Positions 8,746 to 17,541 of a stretch of 64,000 bases of DNA are shown here, in pieces. The stretch comes from Pedobacter rhodius (lineage in GTDB: Bacteria > Bacteroidota > Bacteroidia > Sphingobacteriales > Sphingobacteriaceae). The stretch covers positions 1-64,000 of the forward strand of contig NZ_JAPWGL010000007.1 in assembly GCF_027213645.1 (NCBI RefSeq), read 5' to 3'. How positions within the stretch are numbered: position 1 is the first letter of the stretch; each line of letters begins with the position of its first letter. The translations under genes and the position numbers were made by a program. Under the pieces are notes generated by a model. That model did not search any database and was not told the DNA's origin. It saw only the letters and a list, made by a program, of their open reading frames with translations.

Positions 8746-9474
8746 TTAACGCTTAAAATCCTGTAATCCGTCAATCCTGGTTTTGATTGCATTAATAAAC
8801 GCCTCATGTAAATTTTTGCTGAACGGACTTTGCTGATCTTTTAGTCTTTCCGGGTGCCACTGTATAAATAAAAGGAACGATTTTCCTGTTGGATTAAGCC
8901 TTTCCATTGCCTCAGTAATGCCATCTGGCGAAACTGCGCTAACAACCAATCCTTTACCTGTTCTATCTGTACTTTGATGGTGATTGCTGTTAACCAGACC
9001 TTTATCTGTGTTTACGATTCTGTTCAGCCACGAAGATGGATTGACAATAATTTCATGATAGCGGTCGATTTTATCAGGCATTTTCGAGTGATCGAATTTT
9101 CCCCAGGTTGGGATATCTGGAATTAAAGTTCCACCGAAAAATACGTTGCCAACCTGCATGCCGCGGCAAATGCCTAATACCGGAATTTCATTTTTCTCAG
9201 TATATTCTAAAACCTTAAATTCAAATTCATCGCGTTGCTCATCTACATCATCATCATAACAATAAGGATAATATTCGGGCAGCTTATAAAATTTCGGATG
9301 AACATCTTCGCCACCAGTTAATACGATGCCATGACATTTTTTAATCGCTTCAAAATTATTCAATTTATAGCCCAGCTGAATAACTTCTACATTTTCATTG
9401 CAGGATAAAACCCAGTTGCTGTAAATGTCGAATTTGCTGCAATCGGTAACGCCTATGATTATTCTATCAGACAT
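8746..9474 (-). CDS. Class I glutamine amidotransferase-like gamma-glutamyl hydrolase (peptidase C26, PuuD-like)
   Basis: 242 residues. The triad is visible: nucleophile C103 in GICRGMQVGN, then H207 and E209 in QWHPERL. The PuuD-like NSNHHQS motif is at 163-169. PuuD releases the amine product from a gamma-glutamyl conjugate and regenerates glutamate. Sitting between alcohol and aldehyde dehydrogenases and near a glutamine-synthetase-like ligase, it most likely removes glutamate at the end of the same gamma-glutamylated route. Family assignment is firm; the substrate is inferred from neighbours. Confidence 0.87.
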   Translation of the reverse strand: MSDRIIIGVTDCSKFDIYSNWVLSCNENVEVIQLGYKLNNFEAIKKCHGIVLTGGEDVHPKFYKLPEYYPYCYDDDVDEQRDEFEFKVLEYTEKNEIPVLGICRGMQVGNVFFGGTLIPDIPTWGKFDHSKMPDKIDRYHEIIVNPSSWLNRIVNTDKGLVNSNHHQSTDRTGKGLVVSAVSPDGITEAMERLNPTGKSFLLFIQWHPERLKDQQSPFSKNLHEAFINAIKTRIDGLQDFKR

Positions 9475-9598
9475 ATTTAATTAATTACACTACTTTTTCC
9501 TTCGGGATTATTTGACTACACTGATTCTATTTTTTGTCACGGAAACGCTGAAATCATAGAAGGATAATCCTAAAATCCCATAATCAATTTAACCCTGA

Positions 9599-10747
9599 TT
9601 AAAGGGCACTTAAATACAATTGTTTAAAATCTGCCCTGCTTACCGGTTTTGGATTATTCGGGTGCGCAAAATCCGCGAAAGCCAAATCAGCAAGTGTTTC
9701 TATATGTTCTTTTTTAACACCAATAGCAGTCAATTTATGCGGAATATGAACTTTGGTGTTTAAATCAAAAAGGTATTTTACAACAGCATCGCCGGTTTCA
9801 TCTTTCAATTCTAAAGTTCGGGCAATTTTACGGAAACGGTCTTCGAAACCTGCGATGTTAAACTGCATGCCATAGGGGATATTTACTGCATTGGCCAGGC
9901 CATGGTGTGTATCTAAAAGTGAAGACAGCGGGTGGGCCAATGAATGTACCACACCTAAACCTTTTTGGAAAGCGATTGCACCCATCATCGAAGCCATCAG
10001 CATTTTACTGCGACTTTCCAAATCAGGATTGTTGGTTGCCCGTTCCAAAGAATCTTTAATTAATGAAATACCTTCCAAAGCAATTCCATCGCACATCGGG
10101 TGGAAGTTTTTTGCCAGGTAAGCTTCCATGTTATGTGTTAATGCATCCATTCCAGTTGCCGCAGTGATGAACGGCGGTAAATCCATGGTTAGTTCCGGGT
10201 CGGCAAACACGATTTTTGCCATCAGTTTCGGTGAGAAAAGAATCTTTTTCTGATGGGTCTCGTCATCGGCAATTATTGCACTACGACCAACTTCGCTACC
10301 CGTTCCTGAAGTGGTTGGAATGGTGATAAAATGAGGAACATCATTTGTTACGTAGACATCACCCCCAATTAAGTCATCATATTTAAATAAATCTTCGCGA
10401 TGATTTACCCGAAGCACAATGGCACGGGCAACATCCAAAGCTGCACCGCCGCCAATGCCAATAATACTATCTCGATTTTTTGCATCCCAGGCATCGCCAC
10501 CTTTATAAACATCGCTTTTTACCGGATTTTTATGAATGTTGCTGAAAACCTCTACTAAAATGTTTTTCGCCTTTAAATCTTCAACAATTCGTTTAAAAAA
10601 TGGTAATTGCGCAATGGTTGGGTCGGTTACAATTAATGGTGCTTTTAAATTATTTTTTTGAAGATAAGCGGGTAATTCTTTTACCGCACCTGCACCAAAA
10701 CGAATGGTTGTCGGGAAATTAAACTGATGGATTTTGTCGAATAGCAT
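9599..10747 (-). CDS. Iron-containing alcohol dehydrogenase
   Basis: Group III metal-dependent alcohol dehydrogenase, 382 residues from the chosen start. The NAD-binding GGGAALDVARAI segment and the metal-ligand region are visible: aspartate in FADPEL, histidines in THNMEAYLAKNFHP, GVVHSLAHPL and DTHHGLANAV. I start at MLFDKIHQFNFP because family members begin about ten residues before PTxIxFG. A longer frame from 10777 adds ten residues and places AAGGAGGT inside the coding region instead of upstream. It probably oxidises the hydroxyl of a gamma-glutamylated amino alcohol, or acts in the reverse direction on small aldehydes. A 236-base spacer with a hairpin separates it from the ligase gene. 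Confidence 0.87.
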   Translation of the reverse strand: MLFDKIHQFNFPTTIRFGAGAVKELPAYLQKNNLKAPLIVTDPTIAQLPFFKRIVEDLKAKNILVEVFSNIHKNPVKSDVYKGGDAWDAKNRDSIIGIGGGAALDVARAIVLRVNHREDLFKYDDLIGGDVYVTNDVPHFITIPTTSGTGSEVGRSAIIADDETHQKKILFSPKLMAKIVFADPELTMDLPPFITAATGMDALTHNMEAYLAKNFHPMCDGIALEGISLIKDSLERATNNPDLESRSKMLMASMMGAIAFQKGLGVVHSLAHPLSSLLDTHHGLANAVNIPYGMQFNIAGFEDRFRKIARTLELKDETGDAVVKYLFDLNTKVHIPHKLTAIGVKKEHIETLADLAFADFAHPNNPKPVSRADFKQLYLSAL

Positions 10748-10910
10748 ACAAATTTTTATTTGTACCTCCTTAGACATTTAAGAACATCTAAAGGGAGGTG
10801 TTTTTACAATTGTCATTCTAACCTGTCGAAGAACTACCCTTCAGGCAGTTTCAAAGTATCAGGTTTATCTATTTTCTAACCACCTTAAACACCTAAGGTT
10901 TTATTTTTTA

Positions 10911-10969
10911 TTTTAACGGTATCGTCTTGCTGATTTGATAGCTATCGGATGACGATAACCTTGAAATAA
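10911..10969. repeat. Nested inverted repeat in the spacer before the alcohol dehydrogenase gene
   Basis: GGTATCGTC (10918-10926) pairs with GACGATAACC (10951-10960), and a further palindrome, GATAGCTATC (10937-10946), sits in the loop. The flanks TTTTAA and TTGAAATAA extend the stem weakly. It could be a processing or attenuation structure inside the minus-strand gene run, or a dispersed repeat. Confidence 0.5.
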
Positions 10970-11013
10970 AAACCCAACTAAGGTTTTCTAAGGTTTTCAG
11001 GCGATTAATTAAA

Positions 11014-12375
11014 TTATATTATTTCCAAATACCTTTTTAATTCCCAATCCGTTACCACCTTTGCATACTGCTTACATTCCCATTCGCGGGTCATCGTAAA
11101 ATGATTTACAAAATCTGCCCCTAAAAGTTCTTTGGCTAAATCTGAATTTTTCATTTTTTGCGTGGCCTCGAACAAATTTCGGGATAGCACACCGTTTGAT
11201 AAATCGGTATAACCATTGCCTTTTGTGGCGGGTTGTTCCAGCTTCAATTTATTTTTTACACCATACATTCCTGCCGCCAAACACGCTGAAATTGCGAGAT
11301 AAGGATTGGTGTCAGAGCCTACAATCCGGGTTTCTAAGCGTGTTGCTTTTTTACTTCCCGGAAGTGCGCGTAAAGCTGTCGTTCGATTGTCTATAGCCCA
11401 GGTAACCGTTGTAGGTGCCCATGCACCCTCCACCAAACGCTTGTAACTGTTGATTGTTGGAGCAATCATTGGTAAAATGTGTGGCAAACAATGCAGCTGA
11501 CCAGCGATGTAACTTTTCATCGTTTTACTCATTTTATTATTGTCTCTTTCGTCATAAAAAAGATTGGTCTTATTATTTTTATCCCACAAGCTCTGGTGAA
11601 CATGTCCGCTGCATCCCGGTAAATTTTCGTTAAACTTAGCCATAAACGTGGCTAATATGCCGTGTTTGTAAGCAATTTCCTTAACGGACGTTTTAAATAA
11701 AATGGCCCGGTCGGCTGCTTCTAAAATGGGTGCGTACATTATTGCAGCCTCATAAACACCCGGTCCGGTTTCAGTATGCAAGCCCTCAATCGGAATGTTG
11801 AATTTGTTAAGTAACCCGAATAAATCATTCATGAACTCATTTTTCAAAGTACTCCTCAAAATAGAATAACCAAACATGCCCGGTGTTAAGGGTTTTAAGT
11901 TGCTGAAACCTTTTTCCTGAACTGATTCGGGGGTTTCAGAAAAATTAAACCATTCAAATTCCTGAGCGAAAAATGGAGAAAACCCCAGGCCTTCAGATTC
12001 GGTAATTAATTTTTTGAGTAATTGCCTGGGACAAACATAATTGGCAACATCCTTATCATCAATAAAATCGCCTAAGAAAAAAGGAACGTCATTTTCCCAT
12101 GGAATTTTACGGAATGTTGAAATGTCAATTTTAACCTGCGCATCAGGATAACCTGTATGCCAACCGGTATATTTTCCATTTTCGTACGCCACATCGCCGG
12201 CATCCCAACCGAAAGTAACGTCACAAAAGCCTAATCTTCCTTCCAATAATGAAGCGAATTTTTCGGCGGCGATGTATTTCCCTCTTAAAACACCATCAAT
12301 ATCGGCAACGGCAACTTTAACTTTTCCCGAGGAATGGTTTTTAACATAATCCAGAATTTCTTTGGTTGTATTCAT
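11014..12375 (-). CDS. Glutamine synthetase family gamma-glutamyl-amine ligase (GlnA4/PuuA-like)
   Basis: 453 residues with the glutamine synthetase catalytic set: E139 and E141 (AQEFEWF), E202 and E209 (TETGPGVYEA), H258 in SGHVHQSL, R313 in YKRLVEG, R331 in IDNRTTALR, and R346/E348 in RLETRI. The ammonium-pocket DGSS segment of true glutamine synthetases is absent; the region reads WDAGDVAYENGKYTGWHTGY (57-76). No adenylylation-site context was seen. This argues for ligating glutamate to an organic amine rather than ammonia, as in PuuA and the Streptomyces ethanolamine enzyme GlnA4. Its start overlaps the stop of the upstream permease by four bases (ATGA), so uptake and glutamylation are coupled. 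The substrate is inferred. Confidence 0.85.
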   Translation of the reverse strand: MNTTKEILDYVKNHSSGKVKVAVADIDGVLRGKYIAAEKFASLLEGRLGFCDVTFGWDAGDVAYENGKYTGWHTGYPDAQVKIDISTFRKIPWENDVPFFLGDFIDDKDVANYVCPRQLLKKLITESEGLGFSPFFAQEFEWFNFSETPESVQEKGFSNLKPLTPGMFGYSILRSTLKNEFMNDLFGLLNKFNIPIEGLHTETGPGVYEAAIMYAPILEAADRAILFKTSVKEIAYKHGILATFMAKFNENLPGCSGHVHQSLWDKNNKTNLFYDERDNNKMSKTMKSYIAGQLHCLPHILPMIAPTINSYKRLVEGAWAPTTVTWAIDNRTTALRALPGSKKATRLETRIVGSDTNPYLAISACLAAGMYGVKNKLKLEQPATKGNGYTDLSNGVLSRNLFEATQKMKNSDLAKELLGADFVNHFTMTREWECKQYAKVVTDWELKRYLEII

Positions 12376-13688
12376 TTAGCTGCCTTTTTAAAAATTTTGT
12401 ATAGAAGAAATATGCCTAAAACAATGCCCGAAAATATTAAGCCTAATTTAAGATTATAAATCAGCATTGCGATGAAAGAAACGCATGCAATTATCAAAGC
12501 AACTATTGGAAAAAGCGGGTAAAAACGAACTTTAAAAGGCCTGCTCATTTCGGGTTCACGCTTGCGTAAAACGATTACCGAAATCATGGAGATGATGTAT
12601 AAAGTTAATGCGCCGAATACGGAAATGATAATTATTTCGGCTGTTTTGCCTGATAATAAAGCAATAACACCAATTACCATATTTCCCATCAGAGCGTTTG
12701 CGGGTGTTTGAAATTTAGGAGATATTTTTCCTAAAATGGCAGGAATACTTTTTGTCCGACCCATTTCATAAGTAGAACGGCCGGCCGCTAAAACTAAACC
12801 ATGGAAAGAGGCAATTAAGCCAAACAAACCGACAGTAATTAGTAAATGATACATTAAATGGTTATCGCCGGTTATCATCGAAAGCGCTAATGGCAAAGGC
12901 GAATCCGAGGTTTCGCCCGATTTACCATTTTTAAAAACGATTGCTTCCCAACCGCTAATTCCAATTGTAGAAATGAACACTAAAACACAAAGCATAACTA
13001 ATGTAAAAATTGCCCATCCAAAACCTTTGCTAAGGTCTTTCTGCGGATTTTTTGTCTCTTCGGCAACATTGGCTACGCCTTCAATTCCCAGAAAAAACCA
13101 GATGGCAAAAGGAATAGCCGCAAAAACGCCACTCCAGCCATTGGGGAAATTATGGCGAACCAGGTTTTCAGCGCGAAATTTAGGTAAGGTAATGCCTGAG
13201 AATAAAAGTAACTCGCCAACAGCTAAAACAGTAATGATAACTTCAAAGGAGGCAGCTGCTTTTATACCATAAATATTCAAGGTCGTAAATATAAAATAAA
13301 CCGCTATCGCACTGGTAAGAATCGGTACTTGTGGGAAAAAAGCGTTGAAGTAAGCACCAATTGCAAAGGCAATCGCTGGTGGCGCAAAAATAAACTCCAC
13401 CATTTGTGCAATGCCGGCTATAAAACCTATGTTTTTACCCAAAGCTTTGTTCGCATAATCAAAAACACCCCCGGCTTTCGGAATGGCGCAGGCCAATTCT
13501 GCATAGCTGAAACTGAAGGTAACATACATCACCATGATTACAACCGTTGCAATGGCCATGCCTAGTGTCCCGCCTTTTTCAAGGCCGAGGTTCCAGCCGA
13601 AATACATACCAGAAATTACATAGCCAACGCCTAAACCCCATAGCATAAAGGGCGTAAGTGTCTTTTTCAAGCCATCTGTTTGTGCCAT
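12372..13688 (-). CDS. eat: APC-superfamily amino acid/amine permease, ethanolamine permease type
   Basis: 438 residues with about twelve membrane segments, an inner-membrane transporter. The opening LKKTLTPFMLWGLGVGYVIS, the EFIFAPPAIAFAIGAYF segment and IPFAIWFFLGIEGVANVAEE resemble, from memory, the ethanolamine permease (Eat) family more than general amino-acid permeases. It heads the five-gene minus-strand run and overlaps the ligase start by four bases. The expected role is uptake of ethanolamine or a similar amino alcohol, with the ligase trapping it as a glutamyl conjugate. No regulator gene is adjacent. Only a weak -7-like TAAGTTTA lies just upstream of the ATG. Confidence 0.8.
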   Translation of the reverse strand: MAQTDGLKKTLTPFMLWGLGVGYVISGMYFGWNLGLEKGGTLGMAIATVVIMVMYVTFSFSYAELACAIPKAGGVFDYANKALGKNIGFIAGIAQMVEFIFAPPAIAFAIGAYFNAFFPQVPILTSAIAVYFIFTTLNIYGIKAAASFEVIITVLAVGELLLFSGITLPKFRAENLVRHNFPNGWSGVFAAIPFAIWFFLGIEGVANVAEETKNPQKDLSKGFGWAIFTLVMLCVLVFISTIGISGWEAIVFKNGKSGETSDSPLPLALSMITGDNHLMYHLLITVGLFGLIASFHGLVLAAGRSTYEMGRTKSIPAILGKISPKFQTPANALMGNMVIGVIALLSGKTAEIIIISVFGALTLYIISMISVIVLRKREPEMSRPFKVRFYPLFPIVALIIACVSFIAMLIYNLKLGLIFSGIVLGIFLLYKIFKKAAK

Positions 13689-13928
13689 CTTAAAGGTTAA
13701 ACTTAAAAATAAATAAAATAATTAATCTGCCCGGAATGATTATCTATTATTCGGTTTGGTTGTTTAATGTAACAATTTTTATTCTTTTTAATACGTATAA
13801 GTTCGATTTAAAAATGATGCTAAAAATAGAGCTGTTCTTAAGGTAATGTCACATTGAGCTTGCCGAAATGTTTTAGTTGTGGATTTTCGACGCGCTCAGA
13901 TTGATGATTAAACGGCTTAATCAATAAA

Positions 13929-13957
13929 AAACCCGGTAGTTTTTAGCTCCCGGGTTT
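13929..13957 (-). terminator. Intrinsic terminator after the yiaA-like gene
   Basis: AAACCCGG (13929-13936) pairs with CCGGGTTT (13950-13957). On the minus strand the stem is followed by a T-rich run. It lies ten bases past the stop codon of the minus-strand gene. Confidence 0.85.
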
Positions 13958-13966
13958 GTAAAGGAT

Positions 13967-14374
13967 TTAACTTAAATCCTGATTTTTGTTAAAAATCTGA
14001 CTGTCTCTCGTGTTTTTCTGTACCGTAATGGCACCAAAAAGGGATAGTAAAAAGGCAAAGGCATAAAAACCTTTCTCGCTCGGTAAAAGTGTGGCATTCC
14101 ACAAACCAATAACTAATAAGGTAATGGTTAACAAAGTTGAAAACCAGCTAATACCATAATAAATTTCGGTTACAGGAATTCCTTCTAATTTATCACGAAC
14201 AGCTTTTTGTAATGATATTACAGCGAAAAGACCAAACATCAATACCGTAAAATAATATCCTTTTTCATTTAAAAGCATATCAGAACGCCAAAGGCCTACA
14301 ATAAAGCCTATCATTCCGATGCCTAATGCAATCCAGGCTGCTGCCACGAATGCATTTGATGGTTTTTGATTCAT
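13967..14374 (-). CDS. yiaA: YiaA/YiaB-type inner membrane protein
   Basis: 135 residues with four hydrophobic segments arranged as two similar two-helix units: residues 9-30 plus 40-60, then 72-94 plus 100-118. Each unit carries an L-SEKG-F or L-NEKGYYF turn and ends in xQKxxRD (QKAVRD and QKNTRD). This internal duplication is the YiaAB two-helix family. The cellular role of the family is unknown. It is a single-gene unit ending in a clear terminator, divergent from nnr. Confidence 0.82.
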   Translation of the reverse strand: MNQKPSNAFVAAAWIALGIGMIGFIVGLWRSDMLLNEKGYYFTVLMFGLFAVISLQKAVRDKLEGIPVTEIYYGISWFSTLLTITLLVIGLWNATLLPSEKGFYAFAFLLSLFGAITVQKNTRDSQIFNKNQDLS

Positions 14375-14927
14375 TTGATTAGAGTTTAATTTAATTTCAA
14401 TACAAAACGCTGCAGCATCTGAAAAGGTATAATCCGATTAAATTATTTATTTATCAGGCACATAACTGAATGCCAATATTCAAACTTTTTAGCAGCGCTG
14501 TGCAAAAACTAAATTTGTTCCCGTTTTACGCTTTACTCCGCTAAACAGCCGAAATGGCTGTTGCTCCGTGCCGCAACGCTGTCTACCGCAGGCAGACGGG
14601 GCTAATTGTGCAGAACTGCTTTCTATTTTAACGATTTGCATGGTGCAGAAACTTTGTTTATAAACCTGATGGCAGCGATAGCCCGAAGCTTTTTCAGCGA
14701 GGCTTTAGCGCACAGCAGGGCAAGCAAGCCGCCAAAAGCGCAAAACGTTCATTTTCACATTAATTTAGCCCAATTTATTGTATTAAATGCCTTTTAAATA
14801 AATACGTTTCAGGATATGTAAAGATTAATTTCAGATGTTTCCAAATAACGGATGGCGTAATTTTTACTATGTCTTATAACCTTAATTCAAACAAAAATCT
14901 ATCTTTCGCATTTGTAATGTATAACGC
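14375..14927. repeat. Long intergenic region with palindromic repeat elements
   Basis: No gene is supported here. Two GC-richer islands stand out from the A/T-rich background. About 14519-14601 contains CAGCCGAAATGGCTG and GTCTACCGCAGGCAGAC palindromes. About 14667-14762 begins ACCTGATGGCAGCGATAGCC and is full of AGC/GCT words. Both look like interspersed repeats of the kind common in Sphingobacteriaceae intergenic DNA. A 63-codon frame across the second island has no protein-like features. Confidence 0.45.
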
Positions 14928-14935
14928 TATCTTCG
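14928..14935 (+). promoter_or_regulatory. -7-like box just before nnr
   Basis: TATCTTCG fits TAnnTTTG with one mismatch and ends four bases before the ATG. If used, the mRNA would be leaderless. A competing box, TATCTTTC, lies at 14900-14907. Confidence 0.35.
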
Positions 14936-14939
14936 TAAT

Positions 14940-16430
14940 ATGCAAACACTGCTTACTTCTGCTCAAATGCGCAGGACGGATGAATTTACCATCGCAAATA
15001 AACCTATTGCTTCAATTGACTTGATGGAAAAAGCCGCCCGTGCATTTGTTCAAAGCTTTTTGAGAGACGAATTTGATTCAACAAAAAACATTGCAATTTT
15101 TTGTGGTAAGGGAAACAATGGCGGTGATGGTCTGGCAATTGCTTATTTGCTCCTACATAATGGCTACGAAAATATTAAGATTTATATTGTCAATTTCAGT
15201 GATAAGCAAAGTGATGATTTTGCCATCAATAGGCAACGACTGGATGAATCGCGTTATAGAAAAACAATAATCAATAAGGCTGCGGATTTAAAAAACATAA
15301 AAACCGATATTATAATAGATGCGATTTTAGGTTCCGGTTTGAATAAACCTCTAACTAGCGATTACGCTGATTTGGTAAAATACATTAATAAGTTAAATAA
15401 GAAAGTTTATGCCGTTGATGTGCCGACAGGTTTCCCGGCTGAAGGTGAAATTCCTTCAGATTATAATGGAATAAAAGCCTATAAAACCATCTGTTTTCAA
15501 CGGCCAAAAATTAATTTTTTCTTTCCGGAATCTGCTCTGGCGACTGAAAAACACGAAGTTGTCGCTATTGGCCTGGATGAAAATTTTATTCAAAACCAGG
15601 ATTCAGACTTTTTTTTGATAGAAGAAAGTGATATCCGGCATATGCTTAAACCAAGAAAATTATTTAGTCATAAAGGGACCTACGGACATGCCTTAATTAT
15701 TGCGGGAAATACCAATACAATGGGTGCGGCTTTGCTTTCCTCGATGTCCTGTTTATATACCGGCGCGGGATTAACCACAGCTTGTATTCCTCAAAGTGGG
15801 TTGATAGCGCTGAATACTACATTGCCCGAAGTAATTGCCCTACCTCGAGATGAGTATAGGAAAGTAGATAATCCGGCTAAATATCAGGCCATTGCGATTG
15901 GTCCGGGTTTAGGGCTTTCTGCGGCGCATGAAAAATTATTGGAAAATTTAATATTTGATAATCAACCTTTGGTTATTGATGCAGACGCATTAAATATGCT
16001 CAGCGAAAGACCCGATTTAATTGATAAATTGCCAGAAAATTCTATTCTTACACCCCACATGAAAGAGTTTGACAGGTTATTTGGAGAACATCAGAATTGG
16101 TGGGACAGGCTTCAGACGGCTAAAGTAAAAGCGCAACAGCTAAAAATTGTTATTATGCTTAAAAATCAATTTACTTTTATCTGCGTTCCAAAAGGTCGAA
16201 TTTACATCAATCCTACTGGTAATCCGGCAATGGCTCAGGGTGGGATGGGCGATGTTTTAACCGGCATAATTGCCGCTTTTCTCGCTCAAAAATACGCCTC
16301 AACCGATGCTGCAATTTTAGCCTGTTATATTCATGGCAAAGCTGGTGATAATTTGGCAATGGATAAAATTGTCGTCAGCGCGTCGCAGGTTGCGAAACAA
16401 ATTCCAGTCGAAATTAAGCACCTGATGTAA
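14940..16430 (+). CDS. nnr: Bifunctional NAD(P)H-hydrate epimerase / ADP-dependent dehydratase
   Basis: 496 residues that repair damaged NAD(P)H hydrates. The N-terminal YjeF epimerase domain (about 1-210) shows GKGNNGGDGLAIAYLL (55-70) and AVDVPTGFPAEGE. The C-terminal kinase-like dehydratase domain (about 225-495) shows KGTYGHALIIAGN, the phosphate-binding IDADALNML and the family signature NPAMAQGGMGDVLTG with its catalytic aspartate. This fused arrangement is normal in bacteria. It stands alone between two repeat-rich spacers. Confidence 0.95.
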   Translation: MQTLLTSAQMRRTDEFTIANKPIASIDLMEKAARAFVQSFLRDEFDSTKNIAIFCGKGNNGGDGLAIAYLLLHNGYENIKIYIVNFSDKQSDDFAINRQRLDESRYRKTIINKAADLKNIKTDIIIDAILGSGLNKPLTSDYADLVKYINKLNKKVYAVDVPTGFPAEGEIPSDYNGIKAYKTICFQRPKINFFFPESALATEKHEVVAIGLDENFIQNQDSDFFLIEESDIRHMLKPRKLFSHKGTYGHALIIAGNTNTMGAALLSSMSCLYTGAGLTTACIPQSGLIALNTTLPEVIALPRDEYRKVDNPAKYQAIAIGPGLGLSAAHEKLLENLIFDNQPLVIDADALNMLSERPDLIDKLPENSILTPHMKEFDRLFGEHQNWWDRLQTAKVKAQQLKIVIMLKNQFTFICVPKGRIYINPTGNPAMAQGGMGDVLTGIIAAFLAQKYASTDAAILACYIHGKAGDNLAMDKIVVSASQVAKQIPVEIKHLM

Positions 16431-16482
16431 TTTTTTATTTATTGGATAAAAAAATAGCCTTTAGCATGAAAGATTGACTGCC

Positions 16483-16533
16483 TGCGATCAATGTCCTTAA
16501 TTTGATCATATTGTGCCTGTGGCAGGCAGGCTT
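16483..16533. repeat. Nested inverted repeat
   Basis: Outer arms TGCCTGC and GCAGGCA enclose inner arms GATCAA and TTGATC. A GGCTGAAAAGCC hairpin follows to the right. The outer arms echo the CCGCAGGCAG word near 14580, so these may belong to one repeat family. Confidence 0.45.
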
Positions 16534-16625
16534 CGCTGGCTGAAAAGCCAACTGGCAAAATGAATTAATGAATAGCAATACCCGCTTTTCGAAAATAGTA
16601 TCCGGCAAATTTCAATACAAATAAA

Positions 16626-16655
16626 AAATCCCGGCAATGATAGTTGCCGGGATTT
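16626..16655 (-). terminator. Terminator of the sigma/anti-sigma operon, possibly bidirectional
   Basis: Perfect 12-bp stem AAATCCCGGCAA / TTGCCGGGATTT with loop TGATAG. On the minus strand it is followed by T-rich sequence, directly past the anti-sigma stop codon. It may also stop nnr transcripts from the other side. Confidence 0.85.
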
Positions 16656-16677
16656 ATATATTTTGTAAATGCTTCAA

Positions 16678-17541
16678 TTAAACACCACCCATTACCGTTA
16701 ACTTTTCCATGGTCGGATTAACACTTCCGCCCATTGGTTCCAATGTTACTGCAAAAGCCTGTGCCTCTTGTATGGTTTGCATTTTCTGTAAAGCTTCATT
16801 TGAAGTTGAATCCAGTTTGCCAAAAACACCCAAACTTACCGGTTTTCCGTTAACCAAGGCCCAAAGCTGATATTCATGCTCAGCATCTGTTTTTGGCAGA
16901 TTCATGGCCACATAGTTAATCAGAACGGTTTTGTCTTTTTTATTCCAATATACATTCATTTTGGATTTGGGACTAAAAGCCTGACCTGCCATGCGAATGG
17001 TTGCCCATTCTTTGCTATCGTTCATAGCAACCATATTATCTAAGCCCTTATTATCAAACTCTAATTGTCTGACAACTCCGGCAAATTTTTGCTTATCTAA
17101 ATTTAAACTTGCAATTTGATCATGTGCATCATTTAATTTATTATAAGTGATAAATAATGCTGCAGTACTTAAAATTAATAAGGCAACACAAGCAACTAAA
17201 GCATATCTTAAAGTTCTCACTTTACCATCGCTACCATCTAACCTTACGATTTTTGGTTCTTCTGTATAAACGGGTGGCATAGAAACAGTTTCGATTTCAT
17301 ACTCGTCACGAATACCCAGTTTTTCAAATAATCTGGTTTCTACATCTGCAGATGGCTCTACAGCATTTTGCATCGCATATTGCTCCATAGCCTGCTCGAT
17401 TGCAGCTATTTCAGCTACTACCTCAGGGTACTGAGCTGCCATTTCCTCTACATGCAACGCTTCCTCCGGTGATAAATCACCTAGAACGTACAATTCAAGT
17501 ACTCCAGATTCTATATATGCTTTTAAATTTTCCACGCTCAA
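16678..17541 (-). CDS. Anti-sigma factor, RskA family
   Basis: 287 residues. The cytoplasmic N-terminal part (1-105) has the zinc-finger-less anti-sigma layout with the opening VLELYVLGDLSPEEA (14-28). There is one membrane helix at about 112-133 and a periplasmic RskA domain (about 150-287) with the YQLWALVNGKPVSLG strand pair. Such proteins hold an ECF sigma factor at the membrane until regulated proteolysis frees it. The four-base overlap (ATGA) with the upstream sigma gene supports a matched pair. The inducing signal is unknown. Confidence 0.88.
   Translation of the reverse strand: MSVENLKAYIESGVLELYVLGDLSPEEALHVEEMAAQYPEVVAEIAAIEQAMEQYAMQNAVEPSADVETRLFEKLGIRDEYEIETVSMPPVYTEEPKIVRLDGSDGKVRTLRYALVACVALLILSTAALFITYNKLNDAHDQIASLNLDKQKFAGVVRQLEFDNKGLDNMVAMNDSKEWATIRMAGQAFSPKSKMNVYWNKKDKTVLINYVAMNLPKTDAEHEYQLWALVNGKPVSLGVFGKLDSTSNEALQKMQTIQEAQAFAVTLEPMGGSVNPTMEKLTVMGGV

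Noticed and set aside
7315..13688. Classical ethanolamine (eut) or putrescine (puu) operon
   Set aside because: No EutBC, shell proteins, cobalamin genes, PuuB amine oxidase or transaminase; the mix of alcohol dehydrogenase and ligase fits neither.
14606..14797. 63-residue frame in the intergenic repeat island
   Set aside because: Explained by the repeat sequence; no signal, domain or credible start region.
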